This document shows, piece after piece, positions 30,091 through 40,864 of a stretch of DNA of 64,000 nt; the stretch's first letter is position 1; every line of letters begins with the position of its first letter. The DNA comes from Beaufortia kweichowensis. Lineage: Eukaryota > Chordata > Actinopteri > Cypriniformes > Gastromyzontidae. The notes beneath the pieces were generated by a model. That model was not told where the DNA came from. It did not search any database and worked only from the letters and a program-made list of their open reading frames with translations. The stretch is taken from the NCBI GenBank assembly GCA_019155185.1, contig CM032801.1, positions 18,499,014 to 18,563,013 on the forward strand, written 5' to 3'. Position numbers and translations under genes: made by a program.

Positions 30091-33000
30091 ATGTTTTCCA
30101 AGCAACTTTAGTGATAACGAGTAGTGACTAGTGATTTGATTGACACTGCACAGTTGTCCGTGAATAAAACAAGAATGTTGTTTGTGAATGCATTTTTCAT
30201 CCAAACCTGGTGTTTTCATTGAAACTAGTGAGTATATTATTGATGTAGTCAGAAAACATGTTTTGCAAGCAGAACCCTCCCCAAACTACACTCTGGGTGC
30301 TAGAATACAGAATCATGAAATTGTAAAGAAAACATGCTTTCAAAGCAACTTAGTGTGTGACTAGCGATTTCATTGACGTTGCGCAGTTGTCTTTGAATAC
30401 AAAAATATTTTACCATGTAAATGTATTTTGCAAACAAACCTGGCGTTTTTAATGAAATTAGAGAGTATATTATTGATGTAGTCAGAAAACATGTTTTGCA
30501 AGCAGCTCTGCTTCCAGAGAGACCCTCATAAACAACATTCTGGGTCATAGAGTACAGATCTTTATAAAAATATTAACAGAATCATGGAATTGTAAAGGAA
30601 ACATGTTCCCAAGTGGATGTTTTGACTAGCGATTTCATTGACACTGGGCAGTTGTCTGTGAGTAAAACAAGAATGTTGTATGTGAATGCATTTTTCATCC
30701 AAACCTGGTGTTGTTATTGAAATTAGTGAATATATTATTGATAAAATCAGAAATGTTGTATGTGAATGCATTTTTCATCCAAGCCTAGTGTTGTTATTGA
30801 AATGAATGAATATATTATTGATAAAATCAGAAAATTTGCAAACAGATTCAGAACTATTAAACAGATATGGAAGAGAAACCTCCCCAAACAACACTCTGGG
30901 TGATAGAATACAGATCTTAATAAAAAACATTTACAGAATCATGGAATTGTAAAGAAAACATGTTTTCCAAGCAACTTTAGTGATAAAGAGTTTCCAAGCA
31001 ACTATAGTGATAACAAGTAGTGACTATCGATTTCATTGACGCTGCGCAGTTTTCTGTCAATACAAAAGAAATTAGCATGTTAATGCATTTTGCAAATCAA
31101 CCTGGTGTTTTTATTGAAATTAGTGACTATTGATGGCTATTGATGTAGTCAGAAAACATGTTTTGCAAGCAGTTTTAGTGCTAATAAGCAGCTCTGGAAG
31201 AGAATCCCTCATAATGAACATTTTGGATCATAGAGTACAAATCTTTATAAAATCATTCACAGAATCAACTAAATGTAAAGAAATCATGTTTTCCAAGCAA
31301 GTTTAGTGATAAAGAGTAGTGACTAGCGATTTCATTGACACTGCACAGTTGTCTGTGAATATAACAAGAATGTAGTATTTGAATGAATTTTTCATCCAAA
31401 CCTGGTGTTTTCATTGAAACTAGTGAGTATATTATTGATGTAGTCAGAAAACATGTATTGCAAGCAGTTTCAGTACAAATAAGCAGCAGAAAACATAAAT
31501 TGTAAGCAGTTTAAGTGCTAATAAGCAATTTCTTTTATTGAAATTAGTAAAGTATATTACTGATCTGGTCAGAAAACATGTATTGTACGCAATTTCAGTG
31601 CTAATATGAAGCTCTGGATGAAAAACTTTCAGAAACTCTGCTTTGCTCACAGGAAACAGTACTGCTAATGAGAAGTGACTAGCGATTTCATGGAATGTAT
31701 CATCATGTTAATGCATTTTGCATCCAAACCTGCTGTTTTCATTGAAATTAGTGAGCATAATACTGATCTGATCAGAAAACATATATTGCAAGCAGTTTCA
31801 GTGCTAAATAAGAAGCTCTGGATGAGAAACACTCAGAAACTCCGCTTCGTTCACAGCATACAGTTCCTTGTGGAATCATTTACACAATCATGTAATTGTA
31901 AAGAAAACATGTTTTCTAAGCTGTTTTAGTGCTAATGAGAAGTGACTAGCGATTTCATGGAATGTATCATGTATTTTGCATCCAAACCTTCTATTTTTAT
32001 TGAAATTATAGAGTATATTACTGATCATGTCAGAAAACATATATTGCAAGCAGTTTCAGTGCTAAATAAGAAGCTCTGGATGAGAAACACTCAGAAACTC
32101 CGCTTCGTTCACAGCATACAGTTCCTTGTGGAATCATTTACACAATCATGTAATTGTAAAGAAAACATGTTTTCTAAGCTGTTTTAGTGCTAATGAGTAG
32201 TGACTAGCGATTTCATAGAATGTATAATGTGAATGCATTTTGCATTCAAACCTGCTTTTTTTATTGAAATTAGTGAGTATAGTACTGATCTGGTTAGATA
32301 ACATGTATTGTAAGCAGTTTAAGTGCTAATAAGCAGCTCTGGATAAGAAACGCTCAGAAACTCCTCTTTAGTAACAAGATACAGTTCTTTATGGAATCAT
32401 TTACAGAATCATGTAAATGTAAAGAAAAGATTTTTTCTAAGCAGTTTTAGAGCTAATGAAAAATGACTAGCGATTTCGTGCAATGTATTATGTGAATGTA
32501 TTTTGCATCCAAATATGCTGTTTTTGATGAAATTAGTTGGTATATTACTGATCTAGTCAGAAAAGATGTATTGCAAGCCGTTTCAGTGCTGATAAGCAGC
32601 TCTGGAAGAGAAACGCTCAGAAACTCCGCTTTAGTAACAGGATACAGTGTTTTATGGAAATATTTACAGAATCATGCAATAGTAAAGAAAACATGTTTTC
32701 TACTCAGTTTTAGCAATAATGAGTAGTGACTATCGATTTAATGGAATGTGTCATGTGAATGCCTTTTGCATCCAAACTTGCTGTTTTTATTGAAATTAGT
32801 GAGTATATTACTGATCATGTTAAAAAACATGTATTGCGAGCAGTTTCAGTGCTCTGGAAGAGAAATGCTCAGAAACTTTGATTTGTTCACGGGATACAAT
32901 TCTTTGTGGGATCATTTACTGAATCATGTAATTGTAAAGAAAACATTTTGTCTAATCAGATTTAGCAATAAAGAGTAGTGACAAGCGATTCAACGGAATG

Positions 33001-33673
33001 TATCACGTGAATGCATTTTGCATCCAAACCTGCTGTTTTTATTGAAATTAGTGAGTATATTACTGATCATGTCAGAAAACACGTATTGCAAGCAGTTTAA
33101 GTGCTAATAAGCAGCTCTGGATGAGTAACGCTCAGAAACTTTGTTCACGGGATACAAGTCTTTATGGAAACATTTACAGAATCATGTAATGGTAAAGAAA
33201 ACATGTTTTCTTAGCTGTTTTAGTGCTAAAGAGTCACTACTCTTTATACTAGCGATTTAATGGAATGTATTATGTAAATGCATTTTGAATCCAAACCTGC
33301 TGTTTTTATTGGAATTAGTGAGTATATCACTGATCCCTTCAGAAAACATGTATTGCAAGCAGTTTTAGTGCTAATATCTAGTTTCAGTTTCAGTGCTATA
33401 GCAGCTCTGGATGAGAAACGCTCAGAAACTCCGCTTTGTTCACAGGATACAGTTCTTTGTGGAAACATTTACAGAATCATGTAATTGTATAGAAATTAGT
33501 AATATAAATAAAAGAAATTTGTTGAAATTAGTGGGTATATTACTGAACTAGTCACAAAACATGTATTGCAAGCCGTTTCAGTGCTAATAAACAGCTCTGG
33601 AAGAGAAACGCACAGAATCTCCGCTTTAGTAACAGGATACAGTTCTTTATACATTTACAGAATAAAGGAAAAA
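30091..33673 (+). repeat. Satellite array, left part (about 263-bp family, diverged edge)
   Basis: Tandem units of the same family as 43768-64000, about 14 in number. The first units (30091-31450) differ most: several carry an extra stretch with GACACTGCACAGTTGTCTGT and AAAACAAGAATGTTG between the AGCGATTTCAT and GAATGCATTTT words, and others are truncated. From about 31670 on the units look like those of the right part. This gradient toward the DIRS end fits an array edge that is no longer homogenised. Open frames of 60-85 codons recur because units share a sequence; none is a gene. Confidence 0.9.
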
Positions 33674-33954
33674 TGTATTCATAATGCTTCATTTTCTTCT
33701 GCAGAGTTCAACAGTATTAATCATTATTTAATCATAACAGTATTAATCATTATTTGCTTTCATATATTCATATTTCATATATCAAGATGCTTACTAGTGG
33801 AAATTTACCCAGGAGGGAGAAGGACCGGTATAACAGTATATAGAGTATTCTATCTTAGGTCGAAGTGCCCTAAGCACTTCGACTATGTGTCTTAACCTTG
33901 AAAAAAGTCTGAATAAACGAACTTGACTTGAGGAATTAAATGCCAAGTACAACA
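33674..33954 (+). repeat. 5' LTR of ERV E (internally deleted)
   Basis: Starts TGTATTCATAATG and ends GCCAAGTACAACA. It aligns with the reverse of 40865-41552 but lacks about 400 bases in the middle (reverse of about 40960-41220). A GAATAAACGAAC polyadenylation-like signal lies at 33911-33922. Confidence 0.8.
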
Positions 33955-33957
33955 ATT

Positions 33958-33975
33958 TGGTGACCCCGACGTGAT
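33958..33975 (+). promoter_or_regulatory. tRNA-Trp primer-binding site
   Basis: TGGTGACCCCGACGTGAT, three bases after the LTR end. This 18-mer is the known complement of the 3' end of tRNA-Trp used as primer by avian alpharetroviruses. It fixes the LTR end and the direction of the element. Confidence 0.85.
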
Positions 33976-35520
33976 TTGGGAAAAAAGGAGGAGACTGGAC
34001 AACGGACGGACTTTTTCTGACATCAAGAGCCGGCTCACAAAATTAAAGGTATTCCCACGTCTTGAAAGAGTTTGAAACTGGTAGGAAATAGGTTGAGTGT
34101 GACGAGTAAACGGTAGGCAAAATGGTAATGAAGATGTCTCCATGAACTAGTCATGGGAGAAAAATAATTGTTTTTTAAAGGGATCCACGACTGAGTCGTG
34201 ATGAACAAAGGAGCCTGACGGTTGGGACCCCGTATTGCTGACGATTGATCGAAATTGCTGATCATGAGCCCCGGGAGCGTGGCTTTACTCCCAGAAAAAA
34301 CCTGCGATTAGTGAATGCGGAAGACTAAGAATAGCCCTGCGATTAGTGTATGCAGGAGACTAATAATAGTTTTTGAGGGACCCCGTATGGATGGTACGGA
34401 TGATTAATGATTATGAAGAGTTAAACGTCACACAAGAGACATAAGATATTTGGGATCCCGTATAAAGAGGTACGGATGATTAAGATAAGAGAATAAAGAG
34501 ATAAAAGAGAATAAAGAGAAAAAGAGACAAGTTATAAAGAGAATTAAGATAAAAATAAAGAAAAAAGTGTATATTGTGATAAAGAGAATACAGAGTGTGT
34601 ATTGTAAGGAGGAAAAGATAATGGAGGGACATTGTTGAACAGTAAATCAGATCTATGAACATATGAAGAATGCATTTGTGTTCGTTGTTGAATAGTATTG
34701 GGTATTAAATATATTTTTAAGAGAAAATCTAGTAAAGAACAAAAGCAAGTATTTCATTTCATTTGGTTGTACTGATACAGAACAAAGTGAGTCAAATTGT
34801 GCGGTAAAACATAAGGTTGAAATAAGTAGAAATAAAAGTAACAAAAGGAGGCAAATTTTATATGACAATAAGAGAGTGGTAAAAATGAAAGAAAATAACT
34901 AACTGAAAATTACTGAAAGTACATGGTTTACTGTGTGTTGAATGATTTATACAAGCATATATTTGCTGAAGTGAAGTAAAGGAGAAAATTCTCGTTTTGT
35001 TGTTTCATGTGCAGTGACATGTTTAAAGTAGTTAAGTTATTTGTTGTTTCATGAACAGGGCTGTGATTGAATTGAAGGGGTAATTTTAATAGGGGGTTTA
35101 AAAATAAAAGGGGTAGTCACAAATAAATAATAAAGTGTAATTTTGTAACAGTGTACAACACAGAAAAAAGGAAAAATTGTAAAAGAGTGGGTAAAAGAGG
35201 AAATACTAGTATAATTAAAAACAAAGAGAGTGTTTAGGATTAAAAGAATATGGTAAGACAGTAAAATCATTTTGTGAGGAAGAGGAGTCAGATTGAGTGC
35301 TGTCAAATAAAAGGAGATGATATTAGTGGCGATCGGTACTGAAAAGTTTTGTGAAAGCCAGATTATAACTTTGTCACCCAGGTCAAGGAATTCGATTTAA
35401 ATATTAATAATAATAATAAAATAATAATACATAACAGTAGTAATTGATAAATAAGACAAATAACATAACAATTTGATAGAGAGTGTGAGGAGTATGGGAC
35501 ATGTGGTCCAAAAGAATTAA
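33976..35520 (+). other. ERV E leader, purine-rich
   Basis: About 1.5 kb without a long open frame, rich in AAGAGA/AAAGAGAATAAAGAG words (34480-34620) and AT-rich after that. GGGACCCCGTAT-like words recur at about 34225, 34378 and 34453, suggesting local duplication. It would hold packaging signals in a live element; none can be named. Confidence 0.5.
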
Positions 35521-36003
35521 AACTACAGTCTGAGGCAGCTGTAGCTCAAGTGTTGAGTGGCACTGAGCCCAAGAAAAGAGAGAAACTGAGAAAACAACTA
35601 GAGTCGATGTATGATGTTTCAGGGTTGTTGGATATCATTCTTCAGAGACAAATTTGAGAAAAAATGGACAGGGAAATTAAGCGAGGCTGAGAAAAAAGTA
35701 GTTGAGAGTAATTGGAAAACCAAAGGTGAGATTAAAAAAGAGGTGAAAGATGCAAATAGTAAATTCAGATTGTGGCATACAATTGCGTTGGCTTCAGCAG
35801 CACTTGAGCGTGTCAAGGAGCAGAAGTTGAATGAGAAAAAGCGGAAGCAGCGAGAGAAGGCACAGGAAGCAATGCCTCTGAGAAAGAAGGAGTGGTCTAG
35901 AGTTGAGCCCTCTGCCCCACCTCCATACGAGAGGGGAGGGGGAGCACAGCAGCGCAGCAGCTTGCAGGCTGAATTGTTTAATGTTAAAATTGCAAGAGGA
36001 TGA
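35521..36003 (+). pseudogene. ERV E gag, matrix-to-late-domain fragment
   Basis: Text open from about 35500 to 35655 in one frame, then 35611-36003 in another. The second piece (130 codons) is Lys/Glu-rich and ends with VEPSAPPPYERGGG at about residues 97-110, which combines PSAP and PPPY late motifs used by retroviral Gag to recruit the budding machinery. A frame break lies near 35650, and the frame stops at 36003. Partial and inactive. Confidence 0.75.
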
Positions 36004-36567
36004 TGCTGAAAGTTGGTAACAAGAACTGTAGCGAGCAGACAGACGGATGAGAGGCATTTTTTAGTAACTAGTGTAAAAGTTTTAACTCTGACTCAAGGAC
36101 ATAGATTAGCAATAGAGAGAGCTTTAATGAGAGCTTTGTTGGGTCAAGTAGCATCAGCAGGGCAACTAGCAGAAATATAACACGATGCTAACACAAACAC
36201 AAGCCAGTCCCTTATGGGACAATAGTGTAAGACTGGTGCCAAGATGTCCAAACCAACAGGACATCACATCCTGGGGAACAAAGGACTCTTTACAACATAT
36301 TGAGTTCCCCCTCAGAGTTTGCGTCCCCATCTCAAATAGCACACCTCAAAGAATGCTGATTGCGAACTCACACCCTCACATCTGTCTCTTTCTCCCCCTC
36401 TCTTCATCTACTTCCCCTCAGCTCAAAGATCCCTTCCTGGGCTCTTTCATGGAAATGGCCATTTGGGCCTGATCAGGTTCAGAGTCTTTTCTATGTAAAT
36501 TACATCTCCATTTGGAGGAAGTATACTTTGATTTGGGTATTTAAGGGAAGCAAGCAAAAGGTTCTGG

Positions 36568-36670
36568 GAGTCTGTAAACGGATCTCCCGCACATTCGCTG
36601 TGCGTAGTTCTTATAGTCGGAGTCCGTAAACGGATCTCCCGCACATTCGCTGTCGCGTAGTTCTTATAGT
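36568..36670. repeat. Tandem pair of 51-bp units
   Basis: Two copies of a unit containing GTAAACGGATCTCCCGCACA and TAGTTCTTATAGT. Lies after a TATA-like box; R-region duplication is possible. Confidence 0.85.
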
Positions 36671-36970
36671 TGGAGTCTGTGCTTAGTTTCCCTTTACAGT
36701 TGCTGTGTGTAGTTTTGTTTGTCAGGTAAACATTTCTAAATTCTCTCATCTTCTGCATTATTGCCTGTTTTACATTGAATTGATCACTTTACTAAATTGT
36801 TTGAATTAGATATTGAATCATTGCTGTCGTTTACCTGTTTAATAAATTGTTATGTTTGTATCCATTCTAAATACTCTGAATTATTGGCTTAGTAGACTAT
36901 GATGCATCCGTGTTACCGCAATACTACGACCAGGGTTAAGTATATTGAAATAATTAAGTTGTTATGCAGT

Positions 36971-37163
36971 CGGATTTTGTGTATCCTCTGTTTAGTCAGC
37001 GAAGAGTTTTGTGTATCCTCTGTTTAGGCAGAGAAGAGTTTTGTGTATCCTCTGTTTAGTCAGCGAAGAGTTTTGTGTATCCTCTGTTTAGTCAGCGAAG
37101 AGTTTTGTGTATCCTCTGTTTAGGCAGAGAAGAGTTTTGTGTATCCTCTGTTTAGGCAGAGAA
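36971..37163. repeat. 32-bp tandem repeat, six copies
   Basis: Unit GAGTTTTGTGTATCCTCTGT plus TTAGTCAGCGAA or TTAGGCAGAGAA. The two variants are interspersed (T/C then G/A at two linked places). No unique spacers, so not a CRISPR. Confidence 0.95.
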
Positions 37164-37167
37164 GAGT

Positions 37168-37254
37168 TTGATTGTATGGGGCTACATGGGTACCGTTTAA
37201 TAATAGTAAGCGGGAGCTACATTGTTAAATTGCTTTAGCCATAACCTCTGATTA
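37168..37254. repeat. Direct repeat, first copy (second at 37479-37560)
   Basis: About 85 bp beginning GATTGTATGGGGCTACATGG and ending CTTTAGCCATAACCTCTG; the second copy starts at 37480. Between them shorter pieces with AAGTTGTTAT and CATAACCTC recur, so the leader grew by serial duplication. Confidence 0.85.
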
Positions 37255-37822
37255 TCTAAAGAACTTAACTTTAACTAAGTTGTTATTCAATCGGAGATCC
37301 TATATGGGGCTATCATGGGTGGTAGTCATAACCTCTGGTCATTGTCTGTACTTTAATTAAGTTGTTATGTAGTTATTATGTATAGATTAATAACTATATG
37401 GGTTCAGATCAAATCCCTTACGGAGCTGGCCATAACCTCAGATTAATGTTTAAGCTTTGAACTAAGTTGTTATATAGGTGATTGTATGGGGCTACATGGT
37501 TTTTTAATAATAGTAAGCGGGAGCTACATTGTTAAATTGCTTTAGCCATAACCTCTGGTTATACTGTCGAGTTTGTGATCGTGGGCCCGCACACGGCCGG
37601 TGCGAGGACCCTATGCGACAATGAGAACCTTGGTGTACAAGTCCAATAATAATAGTGAGTTGAATAGAATGATAAAACATTTATCTAAATTTAAGAATCT
37701 TAACTTAACCTTTACAAGGTTTTATCTTTTGGAGTCAGATAAAATTGAGGAATAAAAGTAAAGAATAAGCAGGGAAAAGACCCGGTAGCTGAAACATACG
37801 CCATTACCACTGGCCTCCGACG

Positions 37823-38060
37823 TTGGGCCAGTGGGTGGTATTTGGGTGGCTTTTCCCACCCAGCCTTACAATAGCCACCAGACTGGGTAATGCCATCAGA
37901 AAACACTTCCCAGCACCACTAGGGGCCATTCACAACATTAAGTTAATTCCCAAAGAGGGGGAGACGCCAGCAGCATATTTAATGAAATGTAAAGAAGAAT
38001 GGGAGGCACAAAGGGGTACACCCACATTCTTTTGGCTGAACGAAAAAGAAGTGCTTGTGT
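37823..38060 (+). pseudogene. ERV capsid fragment
   Basis: The 103-codon open frame has, at about residues 22-66, ATRLGNAIRKHFPAP and IPKEGETPAAYLMKCKEEWE. The latter resembles the capsid C-terminal major-homology-like stretch of gamma/epsilon-type retroviruses (ETP..Y......EEW). The frame then runs into AT-rich sequence that shows no homology. Inactive fragment. Confidence 0.65.
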
Positions 38061-38168
38061 ACACGTTTAACACTATTTTATGCAATTATTTATGTTTTTG
38101 TTTCAATTTTCTTTTTGAGAGTAAAGTAAGGTAGGGTTGAGAGAAATAGAAAGAGGGTACATGAAAAA

Positions 38169-38399
38169 ATGTTTAGAGCTGCAGTAATGGAAGGGACGGA
38201 GGAATGTGTAAAGAGTAGTCCAAAAGAAAATTCAGATATACCAGGCAGCACCACACAAACATGGGAAAGACATTTGATGCACCACATGACTAGAGCACAA
38301 GAAAAGGCCTGTGAGCTGGAGGACCTAAAAGTACAACTATTAAAACTGCAGTTGGGGGAAGCTAGACAAAAGATAAATGACACAAAAAAGAAAAGATAA
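38169..38399 (+). pseudogene. ERV gag segment before nucleocapsid
   Basis: A 76-codon open frame with a charged, helix-like end (ARAQEKACELEDLKVQLLKL-like, then Lys-rich). Position between capsid and zinc knuckle fits the end of capsid or a spacer. No named domain. Confidence 0.5.
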
Positions 38400-38581
38400 G
38401 AATTAGTAGCTATTGCAACACCCAGATATAGACGCACATCACAATGGGAGGAGGATAGGGCACATATTACACTAAGAGGTCCAACATTTAGAGCCCAACC
38501 AAGGTCATATGGCCAGCAAGATGTGGGGTATGGTATGGAAGGCATGGGGAGCTGCGGGGGCATGAGGGACGGAAGAGGAGA

Positions 38582-39165
38582 ATGGCAGGGCAGAAACTGT
38601 TTCGTCTGTGGCCAAGCTCGGTCACTTTGCTAAAGAATGTCTACAGCAGCACACATCTGGCCCAGCTCCAGAGGGAGAGGGGGCTACAATCGAGGAAGAG
38701 CACCTCAAAGGGAGCGAGGGGAATACACAGCACCCCATGCAGCGCTTGCTCCTTAACCAACTGCACAAAAGAGAGTCACAGAGAGACCGCAGCAGGGCCA
38801 TGGCGGAGCCGATGCTGAACATTGAGGTCAACCAAGACCGCCTGAACTTTTTAGTGGACACTGGGGCCACTTTTTCCACTTTGACTATTGACTTTGACCA
38901 AACACAGATATCACCAAAGAGGTCATGGGTTTCTCGTGGTGACCACTATCGTCCTCTAGAGAACCAGGAGGGAATGACAGATACTAAAGAGAACTTCATA
39001 CTGAGACTCTTGGCGGGCAGGGACTGTTATTGTTGTACTCCATTTGGAAGCTCTGAGTGCCGATTGGGGCTCCGTAAGTGCCTCCATACGATCTCCCACA
39101 TGTCACATTATTATATGATAGGAATTAGACAGAATGGTATCAACAAAGTTTTTATGAAGAATTAG
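38582..39165 (+). pseudogene. ERV nucleocapsid knuckle and protease
   Basis: A CCHC knuckle is split across two frames: CFVCG near 38600 in one, and KLGHFAKEC at 38611-38640 in the next. The frame 38608-39165 continues to the protease, with the active-site LVDTGATFSTL at about residues 82-92 (38851-38883). The rest of the protease is shortened. This enzyme matures Gag and Pol in retroviruses. The frameshift inside the knuckle and later stops make it inactive. Confidence 0.8.
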
Positions 39166-39284
39166 AGGGGACAGAATGGGAAATTACATGCTCAAAGGAA
39201 GAATGGTACATGATGAATGGGGAGGCTAGGCCATAAATCACTGTAGCAGTACATCACAGACACCAAGCTGAAGACTTAGGGCAC

Positions 39285-39578
39285 ATGACAAAGAGGTTAC
39301 AGGACATGACAGATTGGGAGGACACACAGATAGAAGGGGTTAAACATTCAGCGAAAGAGCAGGCTTACAAAATTGATAAACACACCAGCAACACAGTTAC
39401 ATTAAGACATAGATGGATAACTAGATGGCACGGTAGGGAGAAAACTGATCATGAGTTAGCTGAACAAATGATTAACATATTGCCAGACACATTGTGGTCA
39501 CTAGGACCTACAGATGTTGGTTTTTGCTCCTCCAGTCCAGAGATCACTTTTGACCTTGTAACATATGAGCCAATATAG
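39285..39578 (+). pseudogene. ERV protease-RT linker
   Basis: A 97-codon open frame ending with LPDTLWSLGPTDVGF, which resembles the start of RT in fish class I/epsilon-like retroviruses (P..LW..GPTDVG). The upstream half has no named domain. Confidence 0.65.
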
Positions 39579-39734
39579 CAACCTCAGTATCCACACAAAA
39601 CAAAAACTGATGAGGGGAATGGAGATTCCCAATGCAACACCACATTCTGCCTGTAGAGAAACAAGACACTGGTGAATATCGTATGGCCAGTGATATAAAA
39701 AAAAAGTTTTAATGCCATTGTCATAATCAACACA

Positions 39735-39941
39735 TTGCCTGTACCCAACCTTTACACAGCTCTGACCAACCTGACACCACAACACAAATGGTTTACATGT
39801 ATTGACTTAGCAAATGCATTCTTCCGCCTACCATTAGCACACCATTTAAGGGATATATTTTCATTCACATTCAAGGGCCAACAGTACGGGTACACGAGGA
39901 TACCACAGGGGTTCATACTGTCACCAGAGAGAGTGACATAA
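39735..39941 (+). pseudogene. ERV reverse transcriptase fragment
   Basis: A 68-codon fragment with VPNLYTALTNL, then CIDLANAFFRLPL (first catalytic Asp region, residues about 26-38), then YTRIPQGFILSPE (about 53-66). The second catalytic motif (YxDD) is missing, as the frame stops at 39941 and what follows to 40130 does not read as RT. Inactive. Confidence 0.9.
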
Positions 39942-40129
39942 CTGTTAACAGAGTGTTGTTCCAGAAGAAGAAAACAGCAGACTTGCTTATGGGGCATCAT
40001 CTGACCATTTTAACATTGTAATGGCATACGTCAATGGCACATGTCAATTCCATGTCATCCTTAAGATAAGACAGAATTCTAAAAATTCTGACGTGGCCAA
40101 ATTTAACTTTCACACATGAGGGGATCAAC

Positions 40130-40500
40130 ATGGCTGATTACATTACACAAGGGGAACCACACGAGTGTGAACTTACAGTCATTGCTGAGTCAAAAGTTAG
40201 GCCAGACCTAATGACCACCAGATTGGAGGGAGAAGCTAAAGATTTTTTTAATGATGGATGTTGTTTCAGGGATGAGAAGGGTGATTTGCAGGCAGGATAT
40301 GCTGTAGTCAGGAAAGTAGGAAACCAGTTTGACATTATAGTAACAAAAACCATGACAGGGAAAGCAATCAGCACAAAGGGCGGAAGTGCAGGCAGTAATA
40401 GAAGCTTTGAAGTGGAGTAGAGACAAATGGGTAAACATTTACAGTGATTCATCTTATGAAGTTGGGGCAGTGCATGATGAACAGACAGAATGGATCGAAT
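40130..40500 (+). pseudogene. ERV RNase H fragment
   Basis: The open frame 40130-40420 contains NDGCCFRDEKGDLQAGYAVV at about residues 41-60, the first strand of retroviral RNase H, and the next frame has WVNIYSDSSYEVGAVH (about 40428-40475), the second catalytic region. A frame break lies near 40380. Sequence then runs into an A16 tract at 40502-40517. Confidence 0.8.
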
Positions 40501-40517
40501 TAAAAAAAAAAAAAAAA

Positions 40518-40680
40518 GAACACCTGAGGAAAGTTGAACAAACACTTGGTTTGAAACACTGATTTGATAAAGTATATCACCCACAGTCAAAGGGCAAAGT
40601 TGAGCGAATGAATCACCACATCAAAACAAAATTGGCTAAAATCTGTGCACAGACCAAAATTAATTGGTCTTAATGATTGC
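40518..40680 (+). pseudogene. ERV integrase fragment
   Basis: After the A-run the translation has VYHPQSKGKVERMNHHIKTK (about 40568-40630), the typical catalytic-core end of retroviral integrase with the active-site Glu. The zinc-binding and first catalytic parts are missing, so RNase H and integrase were joined by a deletion near the A16 tract. Confidence 0.8.
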
Positions 40681-40864
40681 TTTATTGTCGATAGGATCCG
40701 AGTAGAAAACCGGTCAAAATCCCTTTTTTGAACTTATAACAGGAGACAATTCCCTAGCCCAAAGCATAGCGTTGAATATGAATGACACCACACCAATGAT
40801 GTATAGACCATAGTATGGTAAATTTACTGTTATTGTCTAAGATTTCTCAAAACAGGTTATGTAC

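Larger units (their letters stand above)
28876..30093 (-). mobile_element. DIRS-type retrotransposon, 5' end
   Basis: On minus: a terminal palindrome (30090-30073), a TATA box, an ORF1 capsid-like protein, and an abrupt end at about 28876 where L1 sequence begins. DIRS elements carry split or inverted terminal repeats and use a tyrosine recombinase instead of an integrase; here only the ORF1 end is present. The call rests on ORF1 text (DPHSELSEYSNIVGAGEHGY, VGKAYAAAGQAGACLH) that is characteristic of fish DIRS elements. The element ends exactly where the satellite array starts. Confidence 0.75.
36180..37655 (+). mobile_element. Probable nested LTR and leader within ERV E
   Basis: Non-coding stretch with LTR traits: GGGTATTTAAGGG (about 36535) as a TATA-like box, tandem 51-bp units, AATAAATTG polyadenylation-like signal (about 36840), then leader-like repeats. 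It separates gag text at 36003 from capsid text at 37823. It may be the LTR and leader of a second retrovirus whose gag-pol follows, so the coding remains at 37.8-40.7 kb may belong to that second element. No target-site duplication was found. Confidence 0.45.

Noticed and set aside
36971..37163. CRISPR-like array (32-bp repeats)
   Set aside because: Copies touch with no unique spacers, and the setting is a eukaryotic retroviral leader. It is a plain tandem repeat.
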